From Chitinophaga agri (lineage in GTDB: Bacteria; Bacteroidota; Bacteroidia; Chitinophagales; Chitinophagaceae), in NCBI RefSeq assembly GCF_010093065.1, contig NZ_CP048113.1, positions 3,658,001 through 3,722,000 of the forward strand: a DNA stretch of 64,000 nt. The letters run 5' to 3'. This document shows positions 1-8,527 of the stretch, piece after piece. The notes under the pieces are model-generated. The model did not search any database, was not told the DNA's origin, and saw only the letters and a list, made by a program, of their open reading frames with translations. The translations under genes were made by a program, and so were the position numbers. Each line of letters opens with the position of its first letter. Within the stretch, counting starts at the first letter, position 1.

Positions 1-590
1 ACATAATCAACCACTTCAGGATTTGTTTTTGCAGCCATCACATCTTTAGGCAACGGCTTCCCCTTGTTGATCGAATCGCGGACATATCTTACTGTACTTG
101 AATTCTGATTATCGAAAACTATCTGACGTTTCACCGTGGAATCGGAGCCGTCCATAATTTTCCGCACCTGGTCCATAGTGAGTATGGTATCCGGATTACT
201 GTGACTAGTAATCAACGCTACCCCGTCCCATGCCAGCAGGAGACTTTGTGGCGTGATCTTCTGTTCTTTAAAATATCCCCTCTCTTCCTCACTGAAATCC
301 CTTGTTACAAAGATCAGCCTTGAGCTGTCAGCCAACAGATCCCTGAAGCAGTCCGCTTCTGGTTTGTATTCAGCAATGATATGCGCTTTCTTGTACAAAG
401 ATTCGAAAACCTTGATCTCTGCTTCCATCAATGGACGATAGGTTTCATCCACGCTTATTCTGATCGTACCTGAAGTTGGCGTATCCCGCTCTTCTCCGGA
501 CTTGTTGGCCTGTCCGCAAGAGACCAGTAAAGCTGTTGCTGCTAACAGGATAGTAGCTACCCGGCCATGCCTGATTAATCTGGTAAACAT
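1..590 (-). CDS. PstS-like phosphate-binding lipoprotein, 3' end outside window
   Basis: The gene reads from an ATG at 588-590 leftwards and runs off the window edge, so its C-terminus is missing. The N-terminus is a lipoprotein signal with lipobox LVSC (Cys25). The mature part starts as a substrate-binding protein (GTIRISVDETYRPLMEAE, then RLIFVTRDFSEEE and AWDGVALITSHSN), the pattern of periplasmic phosphate ABC transporter PstS-like proteins in Bacteroidota. An AGAGGAG ribosome-binding site lies just before the ATG and directly after the stop of the upstream small membrane gene, so the two are probably co-transcribed. The ligand is inferred from family resemblance; molybdate or another oxyanion is possible. 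Confidence 0.75.
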   Translation of the reverse strand, partial: MFTRLIRHGRVATILLAATALLVSCGQANKSGEERDTPTSGTIRISVDETYRPLMEAEIKVFESLYKKAHIIAEYKPEADCFRDLLADSSRLIFVTRDFSEEERGYFKEQKITPQSLLLAWDGVALITSHSNPDTILTMDQVRKIMDGSDSTVKRQIVFDNQNSSTVRYVRDSINKGKPLPKDVMAAKTNPEVVDY

Positions 591-603
591 ATACTCCTCT
601 CTT

Positions 604-849
604 TTAACCCTTATGATGAAATAGATACCTTACTCCTCTATATACACGGAAAAGGCCGTACGCAATTAGTACACCGCCCAAAATATTCAGTACAGTTTGA
701 GAAACTTGGAATTCCCCCAGGTTATATTTCTGCGCAAATATTGCATACAGACCAAAGAGTACAAAAAATATACCCCTTATCAATTCCCCGAGCGAACGAT
801 AATTCATTCCAGTTCGCGTGTTTCCAGATCTTTCTTGTTGCATTAGCAT
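604..849 (-). CDS. small two-helix membrane protein
   Basis: About 80 residues with two hydrophobic segments (IRGIFFVLFGLYAIFA and TVLNILGGVLIAYGLFRVY) and a basic tail ending FHHKG. No catalytic motif is visible. Two in-frame ATGs (847-849 and 841-843) are plausible starts; a longer frame begins at 873 but its first residues look like 5' leader. It lies 13 bases upstream of the PstS-like lipoprotein gene on the same strand and is probably its operon partner. Function unknown. Confidence 0.6.
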   Translation of the reverse strand: MLMQQERSGNTRTGMNYRSLGELIRGIFFVLFGLYAIFAQKYNLGEFQVSQTVLNILGGVLIAYGLFRVYRGVRYLFHHKG

Positions 850-873
850 TGTTAGCGAATTACAAGTATACAA

Positions 874-1276
874 AAAAATATTTCCAAATAATTACCTGTT
901 CTTTTAGATGATTGTTAAAAAAATCCGATTGCAGACCTTTATTCATTACACCAAACCAGCCACTGCGGCAGCTTTTATAAACGTCGGCTATACACACATT
1001 TTTTCATATTCAATCTACATCTAATTAATCAGGAACTTGTTAAAGACATGTTAAATACCATTTCTCTCTGTGCTATGTCGTAGATTATCATGTCAATATA
1101 TACGCATAAAAAAGAGGGTATAGTATTATTCATTCCTACTATATAGATGCAAAAACAGGAAATTTCCATAACATGCCGGTGCCTTATTTTCGGCTCATAA
1201 TGGCCAACACAGGATATTTGCTGATTTAAACCCGCAGGATAAAATAATGTTAAAATCTTGTAGGTTTGCGGAAATT
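874..1276. other. intergenic region between divergent genes
   Basis: About 400 bases with no convincing gene. Near the right end a TAGGTTTG box (1261-1268) fits the -7 element of Bacteroidota housekeeping promoters and would place the transcript start just before the ATG at 1277, implying a very short leader. A matching -33 TTTG at the expected distance is not present, so the promoter is only suggested. Confidence 0.35.
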
Positions 1277-1714
1277 ATGAAAATATTGATGGTATGCCTG
1301 GGCAATATTTGCCGCTCGCCCCTGGCAGAAGGTATTCTAAGGCATCTGGCAGTACAGCAGGGACTGAACTGGGAAGTAGATTCCGCCGGCACTGGCAACT
1401 GGCACGTAGGTGATCCCCCCGATCGCCGCTCTGTAACCGTGGCGCGACGCAATGGCATCGATATCTCCGGGTTACGTGGCCGTCAGTTCGAGACGGCCGA
1501 TTTTGACAGGTTTGACCGCATCTTCGCCATGGACGGAAATAATTACCGCGATATTATTCTGAAGGCAAGAACAGACGCTGATAAAGCAAAGGTGCAGCTG
1601 CTGCTGGACGATCAGCAACCGGTACCCGACCCGTGGTTTGACGATGCCCTGTTCTCGCCTGTATACACAATGATTTATGACGCCTGTGAAAAAATAGTCG
1701 CAGGAAAAAAATAA
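1277..1714 (+). CDS. low-molecular-weight protein-tyrosine phosphatase
   Basis: A 145-residue protein of the LMW-PTP family. The P-loop CLGNICRS (C7-X5-R13-S14) is at the extreme N-terminus as the family requires, and the general-acid loop VPDPWFDD is near the C-terminus. The frame is open upstream to 1247, but the family begins with a strand such as MKILMVC, and a TAGGTTTG promoter box lies inside the extra sequence, so the start is placed at 1277. It precedes hisS by 27 bases on the same strand. It may dephosphorylate tyrosine-phosphorylated exopolysaccharide or other proteins; an arsenate reductase role is less likely. Its physiological substrate cannot be read from sequence. Confidence 0.9.
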   Translation: MKILMVCLGNICRSPLAEGILRHLAVQQGLNWEVDSAGTGNWHVGDPPDRRSVTVARRNGIDISGLRGRQFETADFDRFDRIFAMDGNNYRDIILKARTDADKAKVQLLLDDQQPVPDPWFDDALFSPVYTMIYDACEKIVAGKK

Positions 1715-1741
1715 TTACTCAATAAGCATAACTGAATAATA

Positions 1742-3091
1742 ATGATAAAACCCAGTATACCAAAAGGTACCCGCGATTTCGGACCCGTTGTAGTCAGAAA
1801 GCGGCAGTACATTTTCCAGACCATCCGGGAAACGTTTGAACTGTTTGGCTTCCAGCCGCTGGAAACACCTACCATGGAAAACATGGACACACTTACTGGT
1901 AAATACGGTGAAGAAGGTGATAAACTTATATTCAAGATCCTCGACAATGGCGACATCCTCGGACGCGCGCAACAGGCAAAGGATAGCCGCGAACTGGGCA
2001 TCCTACTCTGTGAAAAAGCCCTGCGCTACGACCTCACCATTCCTTTCGCCAGATATGTGGTCATGAACCAGCACGAACTGGCATTGCCTTTCAAACGCTA
2101 TCAGATGCAACCGGTATGGCGTGGCGACCGCCCAGCCAAAGGACGTTACCGTGAGTTCTATCAGTGCGATGCGGATGTTGTTGGCAGTAACTCCCTGCTG
2201 AATGAGATCGAACTGCTACTTATCTACGATACCGTGTTCACCAAACTCGGAATGGAAGGCTATGAAGTACGTATCAACAACCGTAAAATACTCGGCGCCC
2301 TGGCTGATGTCGTAGGACAACCCGAACTGCTTACCGATATTACCATCTCCATCGATAAACTTGATAAGATCGGTATAGAGGGTGTTAGACAGGAACTACA
2401 GGAACGTGGTCTGAATGAAACAGAGATCGCGAAAATTGAGAACTTCCTCAATATCAGCGGTAGCAATGAAGAGAAACTGCAACAGTTAAGCGTACTCTTT
2501 AAAGACTCTCCTACAGGTCTGAAAGGCATCGAGGAACTATCTTATGTACTGCACACGCAACCCGACGCATTTAAATCTACTCCGATTCTCGACGTTACAC
2601 TGGCGCGTGGCCTAAACTACTACACAGGTATGATCGTAGAAGTCAAAGCGCCTGAAACTGTTAAAATGGGTAGTATCGGTGGCGGCGGCCGCTATGATGA
2701 TCTGACCGGTCTGTTTGGCCTGCCTGGTCTCTCTGGTGTAGGTATCTCCTTCGGTGTTGACCGGATCTATGATGTACTGGAAGAACTGCAACTGTTCCCA
2801 GCTACCGCACAACAGGGCACACAAGTGTTATTCTTCAACCTTGATCAGGCTACTGCTGGCGTGGCATTTAAACTGCTGATGCAGCTGCGTGCAAAAGGTA
2901 TTTCTTCTGAGCTTTTCCACGAGCCATCTAAAATGGATAAGCAAATGAAATATGCGAATAAACGTAACATTCCTTATGTGATCATCATGGGAGAGAGTGA
3001 AGTACAGGAAGGTGTGGTGAGTGTGAAAAATATGGTGACGGGTCAACAGGATAAAGTGAAGATGACGGAGCTGGTGAATTATCAGTTTTAG
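1742..3091 (+). CDS. hisS: histidyl-tRNA synthetase
   Basis: A class II aminoacyl-tRNA synthetase that charges tRNA-His in the cytoplasm. The 449 residues contain the N-terminal KGTRDFGP signature, motif 2 (around VWRGDRPAKGRYREFYQCD), the histidine-binding segment ARGLNYYTGM, a GGGGRYDDL motif and a C-terminal anticodon-binding domain. Length is normal for the family. It lies 27 bases after the phosphatase gene and is followed by a strong terminator at 3111-3147. Confidence 0.96.
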   Translation: MIKPSIPKGTRDFGPVVVRKRQYIFQTIRETFELFGFQPLETPTMENMDTLTGKYGEEGDKLIFKILDNGDILGRAQQAKDSRELGILLCEKALRYDLTIPFARYVVMNQHELALPFKRYQMQPVWRGDRPAKGRYREFYQCDADVVGSNSLLNEIELLLIYDTVFTKLGMEGYEVRINNRKILGALADVVGQPELLTDITISIDKLDKIGIEGVRQELQERGLNETEIAKIENFLNISGSNEEKLQQLSVLFKDSPTGLKGIEELSYVLHTQPDAFKSTPILDVTLARGLNYYTGMIVEVKAPETVKMGSIGGGGRYDDLTGLFGLPGLSGVGISFGVDRIYDVLEELQLFPATAQQGTQVLFFNLDQATAGVAFKLLMQLRAKGISSELFHEPSKMDKQMKYANKRNIPYVIIMGESEVQEGVVSVKNMVTGQQDKVKMTELVNYQF

Positions 3092-3110
3092 TCTCGTTCA
3101 AATACATGTA

Positions 3111-3147
3111 AAAAGCGGATGTGCATAGTGCACATCCGCTTTTTTTA
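3111..3147 (+). terminator. rho-independent terminator after hisS
   Basis: An almost perfect hairpin (arms GCGGATGTGCA and TGCACATCCGC around a short loop) followed by a run of T, beginning about 20 bases after the hisS stop. Confidence 0.85.
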
Positions 3148-3213
3148 TACAGTCTGTGATGACTAAATTGATAAAATTCAACATCATTAAATAACTACTG
3201 TTGCCCTTTTAGT

Positions 3214-3432
3214 TTATATTCCTTTATCTGACAGCATACCTGTTTCTGTATCAAAATCTCCAAATCCGAGATTAAAAAGAGGCCTACTATTGAACTGCTC
3301 CACATAGTTATACAATACGAACTTAATGATGTCTTGTTTTCCTTTGCTAACAAAATAAAATAGAATTCTGTCTTCAGGGTAACTCTTCTCCTGAACATAA
3401 TAAACATCCTGCGAATTATTCATTCCATTCAA
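3214..3432 (-). pseudogene. truncated DUF6934-like protein remnant
   Basis: The 72-residue frame matches the front half of the Bacteroidota DUF6934 family as I remember it: an ILFYFVSKGKQDIIKFVLY strand pair followed by FNLGFGDFDTETG. The family normally continues with a D-D-L segment and a KVLATV motif to about 140 residues. Here the frame stops soon after DTETGML, and immediately past the stop the same frame reads KRATVVI, which may be a remnant of that motif. I read this as a gene shortened by deletion and a stop. A functional short protein is not excluded. The 3433-3600 flank shows no gene. Confidence 0.5.
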
Positions 3433-3601
3433 TTTTCAAGATTAACAAATACTAACCACTGCCGCAGTTTTTGCAGCATGTATTGAAAGGCAATCGCAGA
3501 ATGAGTATTTCAGAATTGTATACCTACGCTCTGAAGAAACACGCATAGATATCGTTGTAACCGGTTAACAACGTGCAGATCACACAACAAGAATATAAAT
3601 A

Positions 3602-3636
3602 AAAAAGCTGTCCGCATTTAAGCGAACAGCCTTTTA
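3602..3636 (-). terminator. terminator after the DsbD gene
   Basis: On the minus strand an AAGGCTGTTCGC / GCGGACAGCTTTTTT hairpin with a T run lies just downstream of the dsbD stop. Confidence 0.75.
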
Positions 3637-3655
3637 AAATAAATATACTTACTAA

Positions 3656-5632
3656 CTATTTATTCTTCTTAAACGCTTCCAATCCACATTTCAGCCAGCT
3701 CTCATACTCCGCTGCATTGGGCGTATATGCCACAGGTTTAGTCAGGAGTTTTTCATCTGGGCTGATCAGCACATAATAAGGCTGTGCATTGATGGCGAAA
3801 TTCTCGGTCTGCATGGTAGCATATTTATCACCGATGGATTTGATCTCTTTCTTACGACCTGTATTGGTGGTAAAAAGGAACTGCTGATCTTCCGGTAATA
3901 ATTTCCTGTCATCCACATACAATGACACCAAAATATAATCTCCCTCTATCAGTGTCTTCACTCTCTCGTCAGGCCATACGTTCTCTTCCATCTTACGACA
4001 GTTCACACATGCCCATCCGGTGAAATCGATCAGAATGGGTTTGTTTTGTTCCTTCGCCAGTTTCAGCGCCGCTTCATAGTCATTCACGACATTTGCCTCT
4101 ACACCGCCTGCACCTTTATAGATACTATAGTTTAATGGCGGCGGGAAACCGCTGATCAGTTTACGGTTGGCATATTTCGTATTCGTTACACCTGGCAGCA
4201 GATAGATGGTGATGGCCAGGAATATAGCGGCAAATACCCAACGGGTCGTACTGATCTTTTTCAGCGGAGAATCATGCGGGAAACGAATCTTACCCAGCAG
4301 GTACAATACGATCAGGAATCCGCAGATGATCCATACTGCGAAGAACACCTCACGTTTTACCAGTCCCCAGTGTGTTACCAGGTCAGCATTTGACAGGAAC
4401 TTGATCGCCATAGCGATCTCGATGAAGCCAAGTACTACTTTCACTGAACTTAACCAGCCTCCGGATTTCGGCAGTGATTTCAGCAGGTTCGGGAACATCG
4501 CAAACAATGCGAAAGGTAATGCCAGGGCAAATCCGAAACCTGCCATACCTGCTGTTAACTGCATCGGGCCACCATCTGTAGAGATGGAACCTACCAGCAG
4601 TGAACCCAGGATTGGACCTGTACAGGAGAAGGATACCAGTGCCAGCGTTAACGCCATGAAGAAAATACCAATGATACCTCCTACACCGGATTTGGAATCT
4701 ACTTTACTAGCCAGACCACTTGGTAAAGTGATTTCGAAATATCCGAAGAACGAAATAGCAAACACGATGAAGATCACAAAAAAGATCAGGTTTAACCATA
4801 CGTTGGTCGATATGTTATTCAGGATCTCAGGATCAAGTGAATCCACCAGATGGAACGGCACACTCAGTAACACATAGATCAGCAGAATGAAGAAACCGTA
4901 AAGTACGGCATTCTTTATCCCTGTTTTCTTATCCTGCGACTTCTTCGTAAAGAACGATACGGTGAGTGGGATCAGCGGGAACACACATGGTGTGACCAGG
5001 GCGATAAAGCCACCGAGCATACCTAATACAAAAATACCCCATAAGCTCTTTTTAACTGGCGCCCCTTCGCCACCGCAATTGCTCAGCGGATTCGCCATAT
5101 CGATCGCAGCACGTTTCAGTGTCTGACCACCAGTAGCAGACTCCTGTAAACCAGCAGCCACATTCACGATATTACCTGACGCATCAATGTTGAAACGGAA
5201 TTTAACTTCGTCCGGTCCTGTCACTTCTTCTCCTTTCAACGCCATGTAATTCACAGCACCTTCCAGTTTGTTTGCCGGTCCGTTCAGTTTCACCGCTACC
5301 TGCAGTGTCACCTGATTTTCAAAGTATTTGATCTCAATATTATCTAATAACGGCTCAGGCGCTTTCTTCAGCTCTCCCTCCTCCGTAATGCCAGTGATGG
5401 TAGCAGCACTGTCCACTGTTACACGCGTATTCGGATCATCATCTTTCATGGTAGTTGAAAATAACTTCCAACCTTTCTCTATGGTACCCTTCAGATGTAA
5501 AATATATTCCTGTTCACCCTTTTTCTCCGCGGTATATTCCCATTTTGCCGCTGGCGCCTGTGCAGTACTGTCCTGCGCTTTCACGGCAAATACGGAGGTA
5601 ATAAGGATAATGAACGTCAGCAATTGCTTCAT
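3656..5632 (-). CDS. DsbD-type thiol:disulfide interchange protein
   Basis: Inner-membrane electron-transfer protein that passes reducing power from cytoplasmic thioredoxin to the periplasm. Order in 658 residues: signal peptide (1-19), DsbD N-terminal-like domain (20-155), a membrane domain of about eight helices with the two conserved cysteines in TPCVFPLIP (C216) and FSCTGPILG (C337), and a C-terminal thioredoxin-like domain with WACVNC (C542, C545). The N-terminal domain has lost the cysteine pair present in the companion protein encoded just upstream (5749-6204): the aligned positions are Leu132 and Val137. The upstream gene is 116 bases away on the same strand, with a perfect hairpin between them. 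Confidence 0.92.
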   Translation of the reverse strand: MKQLLTFIILITSVFAVKAQDSTAQAPAAKWEYTAEKKGEQEYILHLKGTIEKGWKLFSTTMKDDDPNTRVTVDSAATITGITEEGELKKAPEPLLDNIEIKYFENQVTLQVAVKLNGPANKLEGAVNYMALKGEEVTGPDEVKFRFNIDASGNIVNVAAGLQESATGGQTLKRAAIDMANPLSNCGGEGAPVKKSLWGIFVLGMLGGFIALVTPCVFPLIPLTVSFFTKKSQDKKTGIKNAVLYGFFILLIYVLLSVPFHLVDSLDPEILNNISTNVWLNLIFFVIFIVFAISFFGYFEITLPSGLASKVDSKSGVGGIIGIFFMALTLALVSFSCTGPILGSLLVGSISTDGGPMQLTAGMAGFGFALALPFALFAMFPNLLKSLPKSGGWLSSVKVVLGFIEIAMAIKFLSNADLVTHWGLVKREVFFAVWIICGFLIVLYLLGKIRFPHDSPLKKISTTRWVFAAIFLAITIYLLPGVTNTKYANRKLISGFPPPLNYSIYKGAGGVEANVVNDYEAALKLAKEQNKPILIDFTGWACVNCRKMEENVWPDERVKTLIEGDYILVSLYVDDRKLLPEDQQFLFTTNTGRKKEIKSIGDKYATMQTENFAINAQPYYVLISPDEKLLTKPVAYTPNAAEYESWLKCGLEAFKKNK

Positions 5633-5672
5633 ATAACTAATAGGCTTTAAAGACTTTCAACCATTCTAAACA

Positions 5673-5702
5673 GTGAACGAGTTCCCCTGGGAACTCGTTC
5701 AC
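5673..5702 (-). other. perfect intercistronic hairpin
   Basis: Two 14-base arms (GTGAACGAGTTCCC and its exact complement) separated by CT. It sits between the two DsbD-related genes. There is no clear T run after it on the minus strand, so it may be a processing or stability element or a partial terminator that sets different levels for the two genes. Confidence 0.6.
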
Positions 5703-5748
5703 AAACGCTGTTTACCTGATGGTTGGTCCATCGTTGTATCTTGATAAC

Positions 5749-6204
5749 TTATTTTCCTCCTACACTGATTGCGAACTCCACTTCTTTCGGTGGCAGACAC
5801 TGGTGATCATCACACACCATAAATTCAACGCTACCTTTTACTTTAGTAGCCGCTTTACCTTTCACGGTCACTTTCTGCACGAAGTCAACCTGATTTTCGT
5901 AATATTTCAGTTCGGAATCGAAGTTTTTATCAAATGCCTTATGCAGTTTGCCCACTTCACGGATCTTACCTACCGGTGTTACCAGTGGGTTTTTAGTCAG
6001 TTTAAAAGTGGTAGGTACCGGCCCCTCACCAGCTTCCTGTGCGTACAGGTGCCAGTTGCTCTCTACTGTAGCTGTCATATGCAGTTCATAGGTAGTTGCG
6101 TCGATCTTCTTAGCGGTAAAATCCCATTTTACCGGGTTTTCTATCTGTGCACTTGCCAGTAGCGGCAGCGCAAACAGAATAACTGCTGTCAATAATTTTC
6201 TCAT
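5749..6204 (-). CDS. periplasmic DsbD N-terminal-domain (disulfide corrector) protein
   Basis: A 151-residue secreted protein with a signal peptide (about 1-20, ending ASAQ) and one domain like the N-terminal domain of DsbD. It keeps a cysteine pair, C131-DDHQ-C136, in a VCDDHQCLPP motif, which in this family is the site that receives electrons from the membrane domain. The fused copy in the next gene (3656-5632) lacks this pair. The sensible reading is that this free domain is the redox-active periplasmic carrier served by the membrane protein. purQ ends about 70 bases upstream on the same strand. Confidence 0.82.
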   Translation of the reverse strand: MRKLLTAVILFALPLLASAQIENPVKWDFTAKKIDATTYELHMTATVESNWHLYAQEAGEGPVPTTFKLTKNPLVTPVGKIREVGKLHKAFDKNFDSELKYYENQVDFVQKVTVKGKAATKVKGSVEFMVCDDHQCLPPKEVEFAISVGGK

Positions 6205-6272
6205 ACTTAGATTTGTTTTTTTAACTGGTTGGTTGGCTTAATTAAAAATTAGGCGTGCTCTCCACGCTTATA

Positions 6273-6965
6273 CTAGTTGTTATTGATAAGGCTCTGGAAA
6301 ATCAGCTGGCCATCTGTATTACCCAGTACGGCGTTCGTCGCACGCTCAGGGTGTGGCATCAAACCAAATACATTGCGCTGTTTGTTACAGATGCCGGCAA
6401 TATTACGGGCCGCCCCGTTAGGATTAGCGTCTTCAACAATATTACCGAATTCATCACAATAACGGAACAATACCTGGTTATTGGCAAAAAGACTTTCCAG
6501 TGTAGCTTCGTCGGCATAATAACGACCTTCTCCGTGTGCGACAGGGATCATTAAAGCGCGGCCAGCCACATCTTTAGTGAGCGATGCAGATGTATTTTCA
6601 CTTTTCAGGTATACGTTCTTACATACAAACTGCTGATGTCCGTTCTGCAATAAGGCACCTGGCAATAAACCCGCCTCACACAGGATCTGGAAACCATTAC
6701 ATACTCCTATTACACGACCACCTTTACCGGCAAATTCTATCACACTCCGCATCATCGGACTAAAGCGTGCGATAGCACCGGTACGCAGATAGTCTCCGTA
6801 AGAAAAGCCACCCGGCAACACAATACAGTCTTCCGTACTGAACTGGCTAAGGTCTTCGTCCTTATGCCACAACTCTATGACCTCCTGTCCGAGATCGTTG
6901 CGCAGGGCGTCGATCACGTCATGATCACAGTTTGAGCCAGGAAAGGTGACAACACCAAATTTCAT
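6273..6965 (-). CDS. purQ: phosphoribosylformylglycinamidine synthase glutaminase subunit
   Basis: Glutamine amidotransferase subunit that supplies ammonia to PurL in the fourth step of purine synthesis. The 230-residue protein opens [13 protein letters not shown] and contains [13 protein letters not shown], the nucleophile elbow GVCNGFQIL (C89), VAHGEGRY and the C-terminal LMPHPERA with the catalytic His and Glu. A free PurQ implies a small PurL and PurS elsewhere, as neither is in the window. The gene lies between a polytopic membrane protein gene and the two Dsb genes, all on the minus strand. Confidence 0.95.
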   Translation of the reverse strand: MKFGVVTFPGSNCDHDVIDALRNDLGQEVIELWHKDEDLSQFSTEDCIVLPGGFSYGDYLRTGAIARFSPMMRSVIEFAGKGGRVIGVCNGFQILCEAGLLPGALLQNGHQQFVCKNVYLKSENTSASLTKDVAGRALMIPVAHGEGRYYADEATLESLFANNQVLFRYCDEFGNIVEDANPNGAARNIAGICNKQRNVFGLMPHPERATNAVLGNTDGQLIFQSLINNN

Positions 6966-7131
6966 GTTTAACTTATTGAATGTTACGGTCTAAAAAGCTA
7001 TCTCCCGGTAACCAGTGCATAATAGCTGTTGTACCATTGATCTAAATTACCGGAAAAGGTACAAAATTACTACGCCGCCCGCACATTTCCATAGCCGCTC
7101 ATCCCGTTTTAACAAATCCAACCTTACAGTG

Positions 7132-8115
7132 CTAATTCCGGCTAAAGAACTGCATTACAATCACATAAGCCAGCGTCAGGATGTGGACAATATTGGCCAC
7201 CGTGTTGTTCACAATAGACCAATAGGCATTTGCCACGAACAACGAAAGCGGCAAAATAGCCAGTATCCAGTAAGCCGGTGAAAAATGTACGTTGAACAGC
7301 GGCACCATCATCGCAACAAATACATATACCGCCAGCACACTCCAGATCTTACGACCCTGGATCAGCATCTTTTTGAGGGTACGCTGTAACAGCAGCCATC
7401 CTAGAATGAAGAAGAATATGCTCACTGCCATCGCTCCCCAAACCTTGTAGTGACCGATCATAGGCACCTCTATGCCTATCCGGGGAATACGGGCGAATAA
7501 TGCCCACTGATCACTCAGGAACAGGTAAGTACTAAGCAGATATATCGGACAGATCAGTCCCAGCAGTGCAATAATCCATTCCGCCAGACGGAAAGGACGC
7601 ATGATCAGGAGGCTGAGCCATAAGAGCAGACAGAAAATAGTAGCGGGGAAATAAAACAACCCACACACACCCAGCGCAAACCCAATATTGAATACCACGT
7701 CCCTGGCAGAGGTACGGGTGTACAACAGGGTAATATTGGAAATCACCCATAACATCACCAGGTTGACCAGCAAGCCCGGCGAAAATACGTTCCACCCTTC
7801 ATACAGCGAGGTGAACAACATATATGCCATCGCCGGCAGATAGTTTGTCTTCGCAAACAGACGCTGGTGATTGACGATCTTGGTCAGCAGCAATGCCTGC
7901 AATAACAACAGCAGCACCGCCAGCGAAGTGAACAGAAAAGGGCTCTTGCCAAATACCATACTCATCCACCGGACAAGTAAATCATACAGCAACCCTTCAT
8001 TTCCATCAGCCAGATAGGAAGATGGATGAATCAGGTAATAGAATTTTACCAGGATCGTATATATCAACAGCAACACTACAGTAAGTGGGTTGCCTGAGCG
8101 GAAAAACTTTACCAC
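7132..8115 (-). CDS. polytopic membrane protein (DUF6427-like)
   Basis: A 327-residue protein with about nine or ten hydrophobic helices, opening MVKFFRSGNPLTVVLLLIY and ending VIVMQFFSRN. The FFRSGNP start and overall architecture resemble the Bacteroidota DUF6427 family of uncharacterised membrane proteins. That assignment is from memory of the family and is moderate. No enzymatic motif is visible. The gap to purQ is about 165 bases on the same strand. Confidence 0.65.
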   Translation of the reverse strand: MVKFFRSGNPLTVVLLLIYTILVKFYYLIHPSSYLADGNEGLLYDLLVRWMSMVFGKSPFLFTSLAVLLLLLQALLLTKIVNHQRLFAKTNYLPAMAYMLFTSLYEGWNVFSPGLLVNLVMLWVISNITLLYTRTSARDVVFNIGFALGVCGLFYFPATIFCLLLWLSLLIMRPFRLAEWIIALLGLICPIYLLSTYLFLSDQWALFARIPRIGIEVPMIGHYKVWGAMAVSIFFFILGWLLLQRTLKKMLIQGRKIWSVLAVYVFVAMMVPLFNVHFSPAYWILAILPLSLFVANAYWSIVNNTVANIVHILTLAYVIVMQFFSRN

Positions 8116-8251
8116 AATATGATTTCTCTTTTCAACTTTTGAAAGCGTTCCAAAGGTATTTTAAAGCAGGAGAAAATCAAAATATTATGAAAACCATACA
8201 TAGTTATACCGTTTTCATTCATTTTCTTCCATATCAACGACTTAAACACCA

Positions 8252-8267
8252 ACTTACTTAAGTAAGT
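8252..8267. promoter_or_regulatory. 16-bp perfect palindrome
   Basis: ACTTACTTAAGTAAGT is a perfect dyad in the region upstream of the membrane protein gene (start 8115) and near the larger palindrome at 8409. It could be an operator for a dimeric regulator; nothing else supports a function. Confidence 0.25.
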
Positions 8268-8408
8268 ATACAATCCAGCTACGCCTGGCTACCGGCTTCA
8301 TTTGGTCAGGTACATGGGACGCCAGTCAGGTACACAGGCTACAACCGGTTCACCGACGATCCGTGGCGGATACTTTCCGCTGATACCGGATTAGTTTTCA
8401 CTCGGTCA

Positions 8409-8496
8409 GGTATTATTCAGGTAAGCTTTCACCTCCGTTTCTCCTCCGTTTTAAAACGGAGGAGAAACGGAGGTGAAAGCTTACCTGAATAATACC
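8409..8496. repeat. 88-bp perfect palindromic element, copy 1
   Basis: Two 44-base arms that are exact reverse complements with no spacer (centre between 8452 and 8453). Each arm holds TTCAGGTAAGCTTTC followed by two 11-base units, TTTCACCTCCG and TTTCTCCTCCG, then TTTT. A related element lies at 28416-28483, sharing the outer TTCAGGTAAGCTTTC but with CCTACG in place of CCTCCG in both arms. The surrounding 8281-8520 also holds several TCAGGTA or TACCTGA motifs in both orientations. The rest of 8116-8527 shows no gene. Confidence 0.85.
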
Positions 8497-8527
8497 AAAT
8501 GAGTACCTGACTAGTCCCTGCATCACT

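Noticed and set aside
4206..4877. 223-codon plus-strand frame opposite the DsbD gene
   Set aside because: Antisense of the membrane domain; no hydrophobic or enzymatic pattern.
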